NCBI GenBank assembly: GCA_017592665.1
Contig: JAGFNW010000044.1
Coordinates: forward strand, 14,751 to 62,202
From: Streptosporangiaceae bacterium NEAU-GS5
GTDB taxonomy: Bacteria > Actinomycetota > Actinomycetes > Streptosporangiales > Streptosporangiaceae
Reading direction: 5' to 3'
DNA: 47,452 bases
The notes beneath the pieces were generated by a model that searched no databases, was not told the DNA's origin, and saw only the letters and a program-made list of their open reading frames with translations. Both the position numbers and the translations under genes were made by a program. Below are positions 31,598 to 42,194 of this stretch, piece by piece; within the stretch, counting starts at the first letter, position 1, and each line of letters opens with the position of its first letter.

Positions 31598-34345
31598 ATG
31601 CTTGTCCAATATCCGATCGAGCGGCATCGATTGGGAAACGGCCTTCAGGTCGTCGTCAACGAAGACCACACCACCGCGCAGGTCACGCTCGTCATGATGT
31701 GCGGCGTGGGCCCGCGTCACGAGCAGCCCGGCCGGGCCGGGTTGGCGCACGCGTTCGAGCATCTGCTCATGTCGGCGGGCAGCGCCAGCATGGCTCCCGG
31801 CGGATATCCGGTGCTGTTGACCGAGGCCGGATCCCGGCCCGGCGACCAGTTCAACGCCGCCACCCTGCACGACCGCACGATGCTGTTCCAGGCGTTACCG
31901 GCCGGCGCGACAGAGCGTGCGCTCTGGGGGCTGGCCGACCGGCTGGCCAGCGTCGGCTACATGCTCGACCAGGACACCCTGGACGCTCAGCGGGCCGCGA
32001 TCGGGCAGGAATTCCAGGAAACCGTGACCGGGGCCCCGTTCGGGACTGCGATGCATGAGGGGATGGCTCTGCTCTTCCCCTCCGGCCACCCCTACCACCG
32101 CGACATGTTCGGGATCCCCGACCTGGCCGGTCTCACGCTCGCCGACGTGCAGGGCTGGTTCGCCGACCACTACCGTCCCGGCCGCGTGGTCCTGGCGGTG
32201 ACGGGGGCCGTGGACACCAAACAGGTCCTGGACTGGGCGGAGACGTACTTCGGGTCCATCCCGGCGGGGCCGGCGGCGTCCGCCGAGCCGCGCGCTGCTT
32301 CGCTGCCCTTCTTGAAGCCGCTGGCGCGGCCGCTGCGTCACGACGCCATCGAGACCAGGGTCCCGTACGGGCTGGTCATGAACTGGTTCCGGCTGCCGCC
32401 GCAGAGCTCGCAGCCGGGCGCGCCGATCCTGGCCGCCGATCTCGGGCTGCGGATCCTGGCCGAGGGTAAGCACAGCCGACTGCACAAGAGCCTGGTGTCG
32501 GCTGGTATGGCTCAGTGCACGCTCCACATGACGGATCCACGATGCGAGGCCGCCTCAACGGGCATGTTCAGCGTGCTGTTGACGCCGGGCGTCGACGGCC
32601 GACACGTTGAGGAACTGATCGCCGGAGAACTGGAGGAGTTCGCCGCGTACGGCGTCACCGAAGAAGAGTTCGCCCGCGCCGTCGCCGGTGCCGAACGCGA
32701 GAACCTGCAGATCGCATCCGATCCCGTCTCCCGCGCCATCACCCTGGCCGCGTTCTGCCACGACTTCGACGACCCCACCGTGATCAACACGGCGGACACG
32801 CGGCTGCGTGCGGTCACCATGGACGACGTCAGGACAGCCGGTCAGCGGTGGCTGCGTCCTCAGAACGCCGCCACCGTGGCCTTCACCCCGGCGCCGCGGA
32901 CGCCTCCCCTGGCCATGCCGGCGATCGCCCCGCGGCAGCCGTGGTCCTACCCGGCCCTGGATGAGCGCAGCCTCCCCAACGGGCTGCGAGTGATCACCCA
33001 CCAGTTGCCAGGCCAGCAGGTCGCCCGCGTGGTGCTGTGCCTGGGCACCCCCCTGCACGCCGAGCCCGACCAGCGCGACGGCATCGCCGCGATCATGGCG
33101 GGTGCCCTGTCGGCGGGGACCGCTACCCGCTCCGCCAAGGAATGGGCTGAGGCCCTCGCCGAGATCGGGGCCACCTGGGAGGTCATGCCCGGTCACGGGT
33201 CCATCAGGGGCGCACTGGGTCGCGAACGGATCGAGACGCCCGTGTTCGACGGGCCCCGGATCGTCATCAGCGTGCCCGTCGGCTGGCTGGCGGACGCGGT
33301 GAATCTGCTCGCGGACGCGATCACCGGGCCTGTCTTCGACGCCGAGGCGATGAAGCCCGTCCTGGCCTACGCCCTGGGCAATATCAGCATGGCCGCCGCC
33401 CGGCCGGAGACCCGGATCCGGCAGGAGATCTTTCGCGCGCTCATCACCGAGTCCGACCGGGCTCACGTTCCCCCGTACGGGACGGCCGCCGCGGTGGCCC
33501 AGATCACACGGGACGACGTCAAGGCCTTCTACACCGATCACGTCGCCCCCACCGGGGCAACGCTGATCATCGCGGGCGACGTGGACCCCGACACCATCAA
33601 CGGCATCATCGCCCCATTGATCGAGTGGGAGTCCCCTGCCGGTGAGCCGCATCCCACGCCGCTGCAGACCCCAATGCTGGTGCCGGACCGGCGGCCGCGG
33701 CTGGTCGTGGCACCCGGTTCGAAGCAGACCCATCTGATGCTGGCCGCCCCGATCCTCATCGACCCGACGCACCGCGACTGGCCCGCGCTGCGGGTAATCG
33801 CCGAGGTCCTGGGGACTCCGGCGATCGGGCTGCTGGACACCCGGCTCCGCGAGGAGCTGGGTGTGAGCTACGGCCTTCGCGCCGAGGTGACCATGCCAGC
33901 GCGTGGCCTGGGAGTGTTCACGCTCGGCGGCGCGGTCGGAGCCGAGTTCACGGTGGACGCTCTGGCCGAGATACATCGCATCCTGGACGGGGCGTACCGC
34001 GATGGCCTGCCCGTCGGCCTCGTCGAGCGGACGCGTGGCCAGTACCTCAGCACGACTCCGATGCGTCATCACACTGCGGCGGAGCTGGCCGAAGCGACCG
34101 CCGACCTGGCCAGCCACAGCCTGCCGCTCGACCTGGTCGACCGGCATCTGGCCGTGGCCCGCGAGCTCGATGTCGACGTCATCAACGAGGCCTTCCGCCG
34201 GCACCTCGGCTACGAGCGGTTCACGCTGGTGGCCGTTGGTGACGCAGGCATCGGCGAATGCCTGACGGCGTCGGGCCTGGCCGATGAGCTCCAAGTGTTC
34301 GACCGGTCGGGGACTCCCGTGGGCGAGCCGGTGACCGTGGCCTAA
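31598..34345 (+). CDS. Two-domain M16 zinc metallopeptidase
   Basis: The protein has 915 residues. The first half has the inverted zinc motif His51-Ala-Phe-Glu54-His55 (AGLAHAFEHLLMSAG) and a downstream Glu in IGQEFQETV. The second half, from about 450 (YPALDERSLPNGLRVITHQL), repeats the fold without the zinc motif. Together they form the clam-shell of pitrilysin-like peptidases that degrade or trim peptides. No signal peptide is seen. The gene may act with the UTRA and EEP genes upstream. Two hairpins follow the stop. Confidence 0.9.
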   Translation: MLVQYPIERHRLGNGLQVVVNEDHTTAQVTLVMMCGVGPRHEQPGRAGLAHAFEHLLMSAGSASMAPGGYPVLLTEAGSRPGDQFNAATLHDRTMLFQALPAGATERALWGLADRLASVGYMLDQDTLDAQRAAIGQEFQETVTGAPFGTAMHEGMALLFPSGHPYHRDMFGIPDLAGLTLADVQGWFADHYRPGRVVLAVTGAVDTKQVLDWAETYFGSIPAGPAASAEPRAASLPFLKPLARPLRHDAIETRVPYGLVMNWFRLPPQSSQPGAPILAADLGLRILAEGKHSRLHKSLVSAGMAQCTLHMTDPRCEAASTGMFSVLLTPGVDGRHVEELIAGELEEFAAYGVTEEEFARAVAGAERENLQIASDPVSRAITLAAFCHDFDDPTVINTADTRLRAVTMDDVRTAGQRWLRPQNAATVAFTPAPRTPPLAMPAIAPRQPWSYPALDERSLPNGLRVITHQLPGQQVARVVLCLGTPLHAEPDQRDGIAAIMAGALSAGTATRSAKEWAEALAEIGATWEVMPGHGSIRGALGRERIETPVFDGPRIVISVPVGWLADAVNLLADAITGPVFDAEAMKPVLAYALGNISMAAARPETRIRQEIFRALITESDRAHVPPYGTAAAVAQITRDDVKAFYTDHVAPTGATLIIAGDVDPDTINGIIAPLIEWESPAGEPHPTPLQTPMLVPDRRPRLVVAPGSKQTHLMLAAPILIDPTHRDWPALRVIAEVLGTPAIGLLDTRLREELGVSYGLRAEVTMPARGLGVFTLGGAVGAEFTVDALAEIHRILDGAYRDGLPVGLVERTRGQYLSTTPMRHHTAAELAEATADLASHSLPLDLVDRHLAVARELDVDVINEAFRRHLGYERFTLVAVGDAGIGECLTASGLADELQVFDRSGTPVGEPVTVA

Positions 34346-34363
34346 GCCGAATCCTGACCACAC

Positions 34364-34402
34364 CCGCCGCGCACGCCGAAAGGTGCATGGGCTGCGCGGC
34401 GG
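34364..34402 (+). terminator. Hairpin after M16 gene
   Basis: CCGCCGCGCA and TGCGCGGCGG form a perfect 10-bp stem with a 19-base loop, 18 bases after the M16 stop. Confidence 0.5.
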
Positions 34403-34449
34403 ATCCTCAGGCGAGATCGCAGGATCCTTCACGGTGATCGCGCTCGCCT

Positions 34450-34510
34450 GGGCTCCGGCCTGGGCACATGCCCCGGGCGGGGTACACGCCCCGTGTCCCG
34501 GCCGGAGCCC
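34450..34510 (+). terminator. Long hairpin terminator before lsr2
   Basis: GGGCTCCGGCC (34450-34460) and GGCCGGAGCCC (34500-34510) pair exactly. An inner GGGCGGGG/CCCCG hairpin lies between them. The T-rich TCTTTACTTCTT follows, as expected of an intrinsic terminator. Confidence 0.65.
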
Positions 34511-34650
34511 TCTTTACTTCTTCGCTCATCGCGGGACATCCCATGAGCAATTGTGCAGGTCGGCCCAGCAGGTTCGTTAGATGGGCTCCCGAAATCCCCT
34601 GTAGATTGTGATTATTCGAATCAACGGGGATAAGGAAAGGGGCCTCTGCT

Positions 34651-35001
34651 ATGGCCAAGCACACGCAGGTGATTCTCATTGACGACCTCGACGGTGGCGA
34701 GGCTAACGAGACGGTCGCCTTCGCTATCGATGGATCCTCATACGAGATCGACTTGAGCGACGGCAACGCCAAGAGGCTGCGCGAGGCTCTTGAGCCGTTC
34801 CTGACGGGTGCGCGGCGCGCCGAGTCGGGGCCGGGCCGTGGAAGAGCGGGCCGTCGTGGCCCAGTTGGTCGGCAGCAGCCTCGGATCAGCCGGGAGCAAA
34901 GCGCCGAGATCCGCGCCTGGGCGAAGGAGCACGACTACCCCGTAAGTGAGCGCGGCAGAATTGCGGCCGACATCGTCAAGGCATACGAAGACGCCAACTA
35001 A
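34651..35001 (+). CDS. lsr2: Lsr2-family nucleoid-associated protein
   Basis: The protein has 116 residues starting MAKHTQVILIDDLDGGEANE. The N-terminal dimerisation domain (ETVAFAIDGSSYEIDLSDGN) and the C-terminal AT-hook-like DNA-binding domain (REQSAEIRAWAKEHDYPVSE, GRIAADIVKAYE) are intact. The linker is rich in Arg and Gly. Lsr2 coats AT-rich and foreign DNA and silences it. A copy amid mobile remnants may be accessory rather than the housekeeping paralogue. Confidence 0.93.
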   Translation: MAKHTQVILIDDLDGGEANETVAFAIDGSSYEIDLSDGNAKRLREALEPFLTGARRAESGPGRGRAGRRGPVGRQQPRISREQSAEIRAWAKEHDYPVSERGRIAADIVKAYEDAN

Positions 35002-35031
35002 CGGGGTCGTCAAAAGACGCGCGGTGAAGTC

Positions 35032-35056
35032 CGGGCCTCGCATTTCGCGGGGCCCG
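35032..35056 (+). terminator. Hairpin after lsr2
   Basis: CGGGCCTCGC (35032-35041) pairs with GCGGGGCCCG (35047-35056) with one G-U pair and a 5-base loop, 31 bases after the lsr2 stop. Confidence 0.55.
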
Positions 35057-35347
35057 ACACTATGCAGGCTTCGGGCGTTCCCTCTCAAGCCGAGTGGCCG
35101 TGGGGACCGCCTGAATCAGCTAGAAAGGCTGGGAGTTGCGGAAGTTCCCGGCCGGAGAGATCATGCGGGAGCCACTCGGGCTCCGTGGCGTACGCCGCCG
35201 TCCACCGCTCCCGCTGGTCGGCCACATCGCGCAGAGCAACAACGACCGTCTCGCGGACAGTGCGTGTGCTGATGAGGCGTCGTAGTCCGCATCCGGTCGT
35301 TGAGCGCGTCGTCTGGGTCTCGGCTGTCGAGTCTGTCGCGCCAAGTG
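35057..35347 (-). other. Gap with possible protein remnant
   Basis: The minus strand carries a protein-like stretch ending at 35085 (RTVRETVVVALRDVADQRER, then WTAAYATEPEWLPHDLSGRE). No start codon lies in frame before it apart from one far upstream inside the neighbouring gene. It may be the C-terminal remnant of a gene downstream of the nuclease-like protein. Nothing else was seen. Confidence 0.3.
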
Positions 35348-37190
<1,843 letters not shown>

Positions 37191-37315
37191 CGGGGAGGTG
37201 CCGGGGTCGGGTGGGAGCAGCCCTGACAAAGTTCGGACGTGTCGGCACTGCCAGACGACGTGGGCCGGGCGAGCGAGACAGGACGGTACACGCGAGAAAT
37301 CAGTGAGGCATTTCC
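37191..37315. other. Spacer between IS remnant and intron
   Basis: I see no gene in these 125 bases. They would be the 5' exon side of the group II intron, so the bases just before 37316 may include its target site (IBS). Confidence 0.4.
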
Positions 37316-38098
37316 GTGCGCCCAGCAGAGCAGGAGGTGAAGCCGTGACGTAGCGGCTGATCTTGTTGTTCGTAAGCTCGTCGTCGCTTACCGGTGGAAG
37401 TCCGGTCCGGGTAGCTGCCAGGAGGCCCGGTAGCAGGCTGGCGGCTTCGTCTGGAAACGGGCGGGGTCGAAGCCCAGCGTCAAAGGCCCTGCAAATAGGG
37501 GGAGCGACGGTGCGGTCCGTAGCATGAAGCGAAGCCTGCGGCGTCGTTACTCAGCCCGCCGGTGTGGTGGGACAAGGGAGTGCCGAGCCTCTCGAAATCG
37601 GGGCGAAGGCCAGGGACGCGGTGTAGAGCCTGGAAGCAGCCGTTAAGGACTCCCCGGCGTATGGGGCGCGGAACGTGCCGATAGTGGCGGCGGGAACTGG
37701 GGAGGCCCTCCCCGGCCCGGCAACCTGCGGAAATGTTGTTGCTGGAGCGGCATGCCCTATAACCGATGATCTCGGGAAGTGGGTGGTGTGCCGGGTGGGC
37801 GTCGGAGGCGGCCGTAGTACCGATCGAGCCGACCGGACAACATAACCGGCGGTGATGGGAAGGGCCGCTGCTTCGTCGATGCGCAGTGACTGAGGAGAGG
37901 GGCCCGGTGAGTGCCGGTCAGGCTAGTCCCGCCGCTTCGGGATCGCGTCCGCGTGATCCGGTCCGAGCTTTGCAGCATGCGCTGTACCGGGCGGCCAAGG
38001 CCGATCCTGGACGGAGGTTCCACGCGCTGTTCGACAAGGTCTGCCGCAGAGACGTGCTGCAGCGCGCGTGGGCGGCGGTGCGTACCAACAACGGCGGG
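37316..38098 (+). mobile_element. Group II intron, 5' part only
   Basis: The sequence opens with GTGCG (37316), the group II 5' consensus. About 570 bases of structured, non-coding, GC-rich sequence follow with typical domain I features (GGAAGTCCGGTCCGGGTAG near 37395, AAGCCTGCGGCG near 37530). Then comes the start of an intron-encoded reverse transcriptase. Similarity ends abruptly at about 38098, so domains II-VI, the RT active site and the 3' splice site are missing. It cannot splice on its own. Confidence 0.75.
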
Positions 38099-38101
38099 TA
38101 G
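37886..38101 (+). pseudogene. Truncated intron-encoded reverse transcriptase
   Basis: The frame starts at a GTG with MTEERGPVSAGQASPAASGS and continues LQHALYRAAKADPGRRFHAL, FDKVCRRDVLQRAWAAVRTN and NGG before a stop. That is the family's N-terminal block only. The YADD catalytic core and maturase domain are absent. Confidence 0.8.
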
Positions 38102-38694
38102 GAGCCCCGGACCTTGTGGGCGAGCGTGGAGGTGGTGTACCAGCGTTCGATCATCTTCGCCCACGCGTCTGGGACGCCCTCGATGTCGGGCATCACCCCG
38201 TGGATCGATCTGGGCGGCGGACCGGCGTGGCCGAGGGCGAACAGCGCCTTGTGGAGTCCTCGGAAGTGATCGCGCAGGTGATGCGGCGTGTTCGTCGGAT
38301 CCTGGCGGATTGTGGCCAGGGCTTCGCTGGTCAGGTCCTGCAACAGCGGGCTCCGGTTGACCAGCCTCGCCTGGATCAAGACCGTCCTGAACTGCCCGAA
38401 GGATCCGCCGGAGGGGTGGTAGCCCCATCCCTGCAAGGTGCCCGCGACCCGGTCGACGGCGTCTTCGACGATGTCCTTGCCGAACACGCGCCAGGCAAGG
38501 GAGCGCCGGTTGAAGTTACCTAGAGGGTGGAAGTCGGTGAACCCTCCGAGCAGGTAGGCGAACGCGGCCACATAGGGGCGGACCATGCCGTCGATCCAGC
38601 CGGGCCAGGCCGCCAGAAACTCGGCCGCGTCCGGCGCGATCAGCTCCAACCACATCTCGGACGGCCAGACCCAAAACGATGTCTCCCGCTCCAT
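38101..38694 (-). pseudogene. Fragment of a large tyrosine recombinase-like protein (N-terminal part)
   Basis: Reading the minus strand gives SEMWLELIAPDAAEFLAAWP, GWIDGMVRPYVAAFAYLLGG, FTDFHPLGNFNRRSLAWRVF, GQFRTVLIQARLVNRSPLLQ and AKMIERWYTTSTLAHKVRG. This matches, from memory, the N-terminal region of long actinomycete recombinases. It is cut at the group II intron boundary, and its own start is unclear. The catalytic domain is absent. Confidence 0.55.
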
Positions 38695-38728
38695 GCAGCG
38701 GTGCAGTACCAGCGCGACGGCGTCGGTC

Positions 38729-39367
38729 ACCATCGATCTGCTGCGCGCCATGGTCACCGCCCTGCCCGACGCCATCGCAACCGGGCGACGCGACCGCGCC
38801 GTGCTGGTCCTCGGGTTCGCCCTGATGGGCCGCCGCTCAGAGATCTGTGAGGTCGACATCGCCGACCTCACCTTTCATCGACGATGAGCATGGAGGTCTA
38901 CATCCCGCTCAGCAAGACCGACCCCGACGCCCACGGCGAAACGGTCGCCATCCCCTACGGCTCCCACCCCGGCACCTGCCCGGTCCGCGTCACCCGCGCC
39001 TTGCTGGCCGAACTCAATGACCGCGGCATCACCCGCGGCCCGCTGTTACGCCGGATCGACCGCCACGGCGGCATCGGCCACCACGACCACGCCGCCGCCG
39101 GCCGCGGCCACCGCATCGGCCTGTCCCCGCAGGCGATCAACCTCATCGTCAAACACGCCGCTCTCGCAGCGGCGCTCGAGCGCGCCGAGGCCTACACCGC
39201 GCACGGGCTACGCGCCGGCGGCGCCACCTCCGCCGCCAAAGCTGGCGCCCCGATGTCGGCCATCACCCGGCAGGGCCGCTGGGCCGACGGATCCCCCGTC
39301 GTGGCCGGCTACATCCGCCAACCCGACAAATGGAACGACAACCCCCATGCTCGGCATCGGCCTGTAG
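38729..39367 (+). pseudogene. Tyrosine recombinase C-terminal fragment, frameshifted
   Basis: The catalytic domain is visible: RRDRAVLVLGFALMGRRSEI carries the first Arg, MEVYIPLSKTDPDAHGETVA follows, and AYTAHGLRAGGATSAAKAGA, QGRWADGSPVVAGYIRQ carries the His/Arg and Tyr boxes. The frame breaks between TFHRR and the MEVYIPL segment (38884 region). It breaks again near 39343, where the family ending PMLGIGL sits one base out of frame, probably from an extra C in a C-run. The 5' part is missing. Confidence 0.75.
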
Positions 39368-39577
39368 CCCTAGTGGCTCATCGACCTGGTCAGAGTGTCG
39401 CTCCGAAGAGCCTCGGTCGCTCGTCGGCGACGCGCTGGAAGCTGGGCGGCTTCCGGACAATGTGATCTTGGTGCCCGGCTCCACGCCGAGGCGATTATCA
39501 CGGACGTTCCGCCGCTGACTGATCTGCGCTCGGCTGACCGACCCGGCCGCATGAACGGCTGCCTCAACGTTAGAAGC
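39368..39577. other. Short gap after recombinase fragment
   Basis: No gene or clear signal was found. It ends at the kinase terminator hairpin. Confidence 0.4.
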
Positions 39578-39608
39578 AGAGCTGCCGCCGCGGCGCGGCG
39601 GCAGCTCT
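39578..39608 (-). terminator. Terminator of the kinase gene
   Basis: A 14-bp perfect stem (39578-39591 with 39595-39608, core GAGCTGCCGCCGC) has a 3-base loop. It sits 9 bases past the kinase stop. Confidence 0.65.
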
Positions 39609-39616
39609 CCTTGGGC

Positions 39617-41158
39617 TTAAAAAGCGTTGAGCCCGGCGCGCAGGATCGGATGGAAAGTCTGGACGGCCGTGGAGCCGACCGTCCAGCTGACGGCGTTCCG
39701 GCCCGCGATGCGGAGCCCTTCCATCGCGATCGCCGCCTCGTCCTCAGACTTGATGCCTTGCAAGATCGCGACCACGACGTCCTGCACATGCCACCGATTG
39801 TGATGCCACCCAAGAACAGTCAGGCCGGTGACGACCCGCTGCATGATGCCCGCATCGTTCGTCACCGCCACGGCTCGCCGAGCGAAGTCGGCGAGCCCGT
39901 CACACAAGGTGAAATCGAAGGTCCGATCCAGAAGACCGGTGAACACCGTCATCACGCGCTCGAACTCGCCGGGGTTGTCCTCCCACCACCACGCGATCGA
40001 CCCATGCTGAAGAACTCTCAAAGTCCGGCAGAACTCCGCATACTCGCCGTCGAGGTTCGCGGGCCCCTCTGACCAACGCACCAACTCGGCGATCGCCGTC
40101 GCATCAGCCACAAGTCGATCGCCCTTGAGACGGGCACGCAACCGCTCGCCCCTGTCCCCTGGAGACTCCCAAAGACCCGTCGGCACCGGAGCCAACGCCG
40201 ACTCGATCGCCGAGAGGAACTCCGCAGCGCTTCCATAGCGCCGGGCCGGATCCTTCGAGATAGCGCGGAGGATCACTGCGCGAAGCCTCCCGGCGGGGAC
40301 GTCATCATCGGACGGCGTCTCGCCAGAGACCAGGGCCTGCATGATCTTGCCCGCCGAATAGATGTCGGCCTGCTCATCGACACGCTTGGCTCCCTTCCAC
40401 TGCTCGGGCGCCACATAGAAGACCGTGCCGAACCCTTCAGTGGTCGAGGTGAGCCGAAGGTCGGTCTCCACAACGGTCTTGGCCAGCCCGAAGTCGGCAA
40501 TCGCCCACTTCCCCTGCCGCGTCCGGAGCACGTTCGCCGGCTTCAGATCGCGATGGAGGATGCCTTGCCGATGGATATAGATCAGGCCCGAACATACATC
40601 CCGCATCACCGCTACCACGAGTTCAGCGTCCATCGGGGGACCGACAACGTCGGCAAGGCTGCCAAGCGCCAGAGGCATCGCATACCAGAGCCCGAGGCGC
40701 TCGTCGGTCCCGCTGTCGAGCACCGGCATCACATGGGGATCACTCAGCTCCGACATCACTCGGAGTTCCTGCTGGAAGCGGGCCACGCACCACTCATCCA
40801 CTGATGCCACGTCCTGCAAGACCTTCACGGCCACCTCCTGGTTGAAGCCGTGAAGATCCCGGGCCCGATGGACGACGGCGAAGCCCCCATCTCCGAGCTG
40901 GTCCATGAGCTCGAACCGCCTGCCCACCGCGAGCCTTTGATCTTCAGCACCGGGCCGGCCCGCACGTCGCCGCAAGCCGCTGTTCGCCCACCGAGCGATC
41001 ACATTCAGGTCCCACACTTCCCCGACGCTCAGGCTCGCTACCGGCGCGGGGAAGTCTTCGCGTTGCCGGAGCTTGGCGACCTGCTGCCGGGAAACCCCGA
41101 GTTCTTCAGCCACCTCGGCAACCCCACCAACACGGACACGCTGCATATTTGTTGTCAT
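39617..41158 (-). CDS. Ser/Thr protein kinase with N-terminal DNA-binding domain
   Basis: The protein has 513 residues. Residues 10-58 are an AlpA/MerR-like HTH (VGGVAEVAEELGVSRQQVAK, FPAPVASLSVGEVWD). The kinase spans about 83-325: glycine loop QLGDGGFAVV, Lys112 in EVAVKVL, catalytic HRDLKPAN (Asp204, Asn209), metal-binding DFG (222-224) and APEQWKGAK. All key residues are intact. The C-terminal 180 residues are helical and unassigned. There is no transmembrane or PASTA segment, so it is cytosolic. No ribosome site is seen, and the start codon lies within a dyad at 41149-41169, suggesting a leaderless, possibly self-regulated message. Confidence 0.85.
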   Translation of the reverse strand: MTTNMQRVRVGGVAEVAEELGVSRQQVAKLRQREDFPAPVASLSVGEVWDLNVIARWANSGLRRRAGRPGAEDQRLAVGRRFELMDQLGDGGFAVVHRARDLHGFNQEVAVKVLQDVASVDEWCVARFQQELRVMSELSDPHVMPVLDSGTDERLGLWYAMPLALGSLADVVGPPMDAELVVAVMRDVCSGLIYIHRQGILHRDLKPANVLRTRQGKWAIADFGLAKTVVETDLRLTSTTEGFGTVFYVAPEQWKGAKRVDEQADIYSAGKIMQALVSGETPSDDDVPAGRLRAVILRAISKDPARRYGSAAEFLSAIESALAPVPTGLWESPGDRGERLRARLKGDRLVADATAIAELVRWSEGPANLDGEYAEFCRTLRVLQHGSIAWWWEDNPGEFERVMTVFTGLLDRTFDFTLCDGLADFARRAVAVTNDAGIMQRVVTGLTVLGWHHNRWHVQDVVVAILQGIKSEDEAAIAMEGLRIAGRNAVSWTVGSTAVQTFHPILRAGLNAF

Positions 41159-41169
41159 GACGTCAACAA
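41149..41169 (-). promoter_or_regulatory. Dyad over the kinase start codon
   Basis: TTGTTG (41149-41154) and CAACAA (41164-41169) are an inverted repeat. Inside it, GTCATGAC (41154-41161) and TGACGTCA (41158-41165) are perfect palindromes. The kinase ATG lies in the middle. It is a candidate binding site for the kinase's own HTH. Confidence 0.4.
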
Positions 41170-41254
41170 TAATGGGTGGTGGACGTGGCGACGCCTATTT
41201 CCTTGTCGCGGGGGCACGTTCCGACGCCAAGGATTCTTCTTCGTGCCCGACACC

Positions 41255-41613
41255 TGCGCCTTTGATGGGTTCGTCGGTGACCTCGCGTCGCCGGCGACGA
41301 GCCGCACGGCCTGGATCGTGGGCCACGGCCAACGGGCTGAGGTGTTGCCGGACCGGTCGCCCGCGACCAGCCGAAACTGCCGGTCAGCCCCGTACGACAA
41401 GCCGGGCACGAGCAGCTGCCCGGCCGTGTCGAGGGTGCCGATAGCCGTCCAGCCGGGCGCGAGCGGGTTCTGCATCTCGACCGTGACGTAGGCGAGATCA
41501 TTGGGCATCGGGACCAGGCTGCCGCCGAGGCCGTCCCATGCGACCGCGACGACGCCGAGCCGGGTCGTCAGCACGGACGTGGACAGGTCCGGCGGCGCCG
41601 TGGTGTCCCCGAG
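41255..41613 (-). pseudogene. Phage tail/fibre protein fragment
   Basis: The minus-strand frame reads GDTTAPPDLSTSVLTTRLGV, VVAVAWDGLGGSLVPMPNDL, AYVTVEMQN and QFRLVAGDRSGNTSA, a fibronectin-III-like repeat typical of actinophage minor tail proteins. Both ends are lost. It abuts a recombinase fragment at about 41614. Confidence 0.55.
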
Positions 41614-41848
41614 GCGGCACCATCCGCTCGCGTGGCCCGGAGCCGCGGGCGCCCTTGCCGTGACGAACGTGCGGCTTGCCGAAGCGGCCCAGGTCCCACT
41701 TGATATCGGCCACGTCGAGCTTGCACGCCTCGTTCACGCGCAGCCCGACCTCGGACATCAGCCGGCAGGCGGTGTAGTTACGGGCGGTCGGGGCGAACTT
41801 CCGGCAGGTCGCCAGCTCCTGCCGCCACCCGGCGAACAACCGGCCCAC
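41614..41848 (-). pseudogene. Tyrosine recombinase fragment
   Basis: The frame reads LFAGWRQELATCRKFAPTAR, NYTACRLMSEVGLRVNEACK, LDVADIKWDLGRFGKPHVRH and GKGARGSGPRERMVP, covering the first catalytic Arg box (VGLRVNEAC). It then changes to the tail-protein sequence. A different recombinase from the 38-39 kb pieces. Confidence 0.65.
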
Positions 41849-42194
41849 CTGCTCGACGGATCTTCACCGCTTCCATGGCCTTCGCCGTGAGTCGCGCGGC
41901 TCGGCTCTCTCTCGGTGTCTAACGACGCGGCAGGCTTCGCTTCCGCTGCGGACCGCTCAGTTGCTTCCCCCAACGGGGCTTTCGACGCTGGGCTTCGACC
42001 CGGCCCGTTTCCCCGACCGAGCCGCCAGACTGCTACCGGGCTCCCTGGCGATTACCCGGACCGGACTCACACCGGCAGGCGACGACGAGCTTCCGATCAG
42101 GTCATGATCGCTGGACAATCACCTCCATGATCTCTGGGCGCACCAACTGGAGTACTAGGATCTGTCCATATCTGGCCATGTTAAGGGGGCTGGC
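41849..42194. other. Gap upstream of the CHAT cassette
   Basis: No gene recognised in 346 bases. The last 60 bases, which are less GC-rich, should contain the CHAT promoter. The CHAT ribosome site is AAGGGGG. Confidence 0.45.

Larger units (their letters stand above)
34346..34650. other. Intergenic region before lsr2
   Basis: It holds the two hairpins at 34364-34402 and 34450-34510, then an AT-rich stretch (34600-34630) with TGATTATTCGAATCA, a short dyad. The lsr2 promoter should be here. The ribosome site AAGGAAAGGGG precedes the lsr2 ATG. Confidence 0.5.

Noticed and set aside
32555-34432. 625-codon minus-strand frame
   Set aside because: Shadow of the M16 peptidase; composition is Gly/Arg/His-rich with no motifs.
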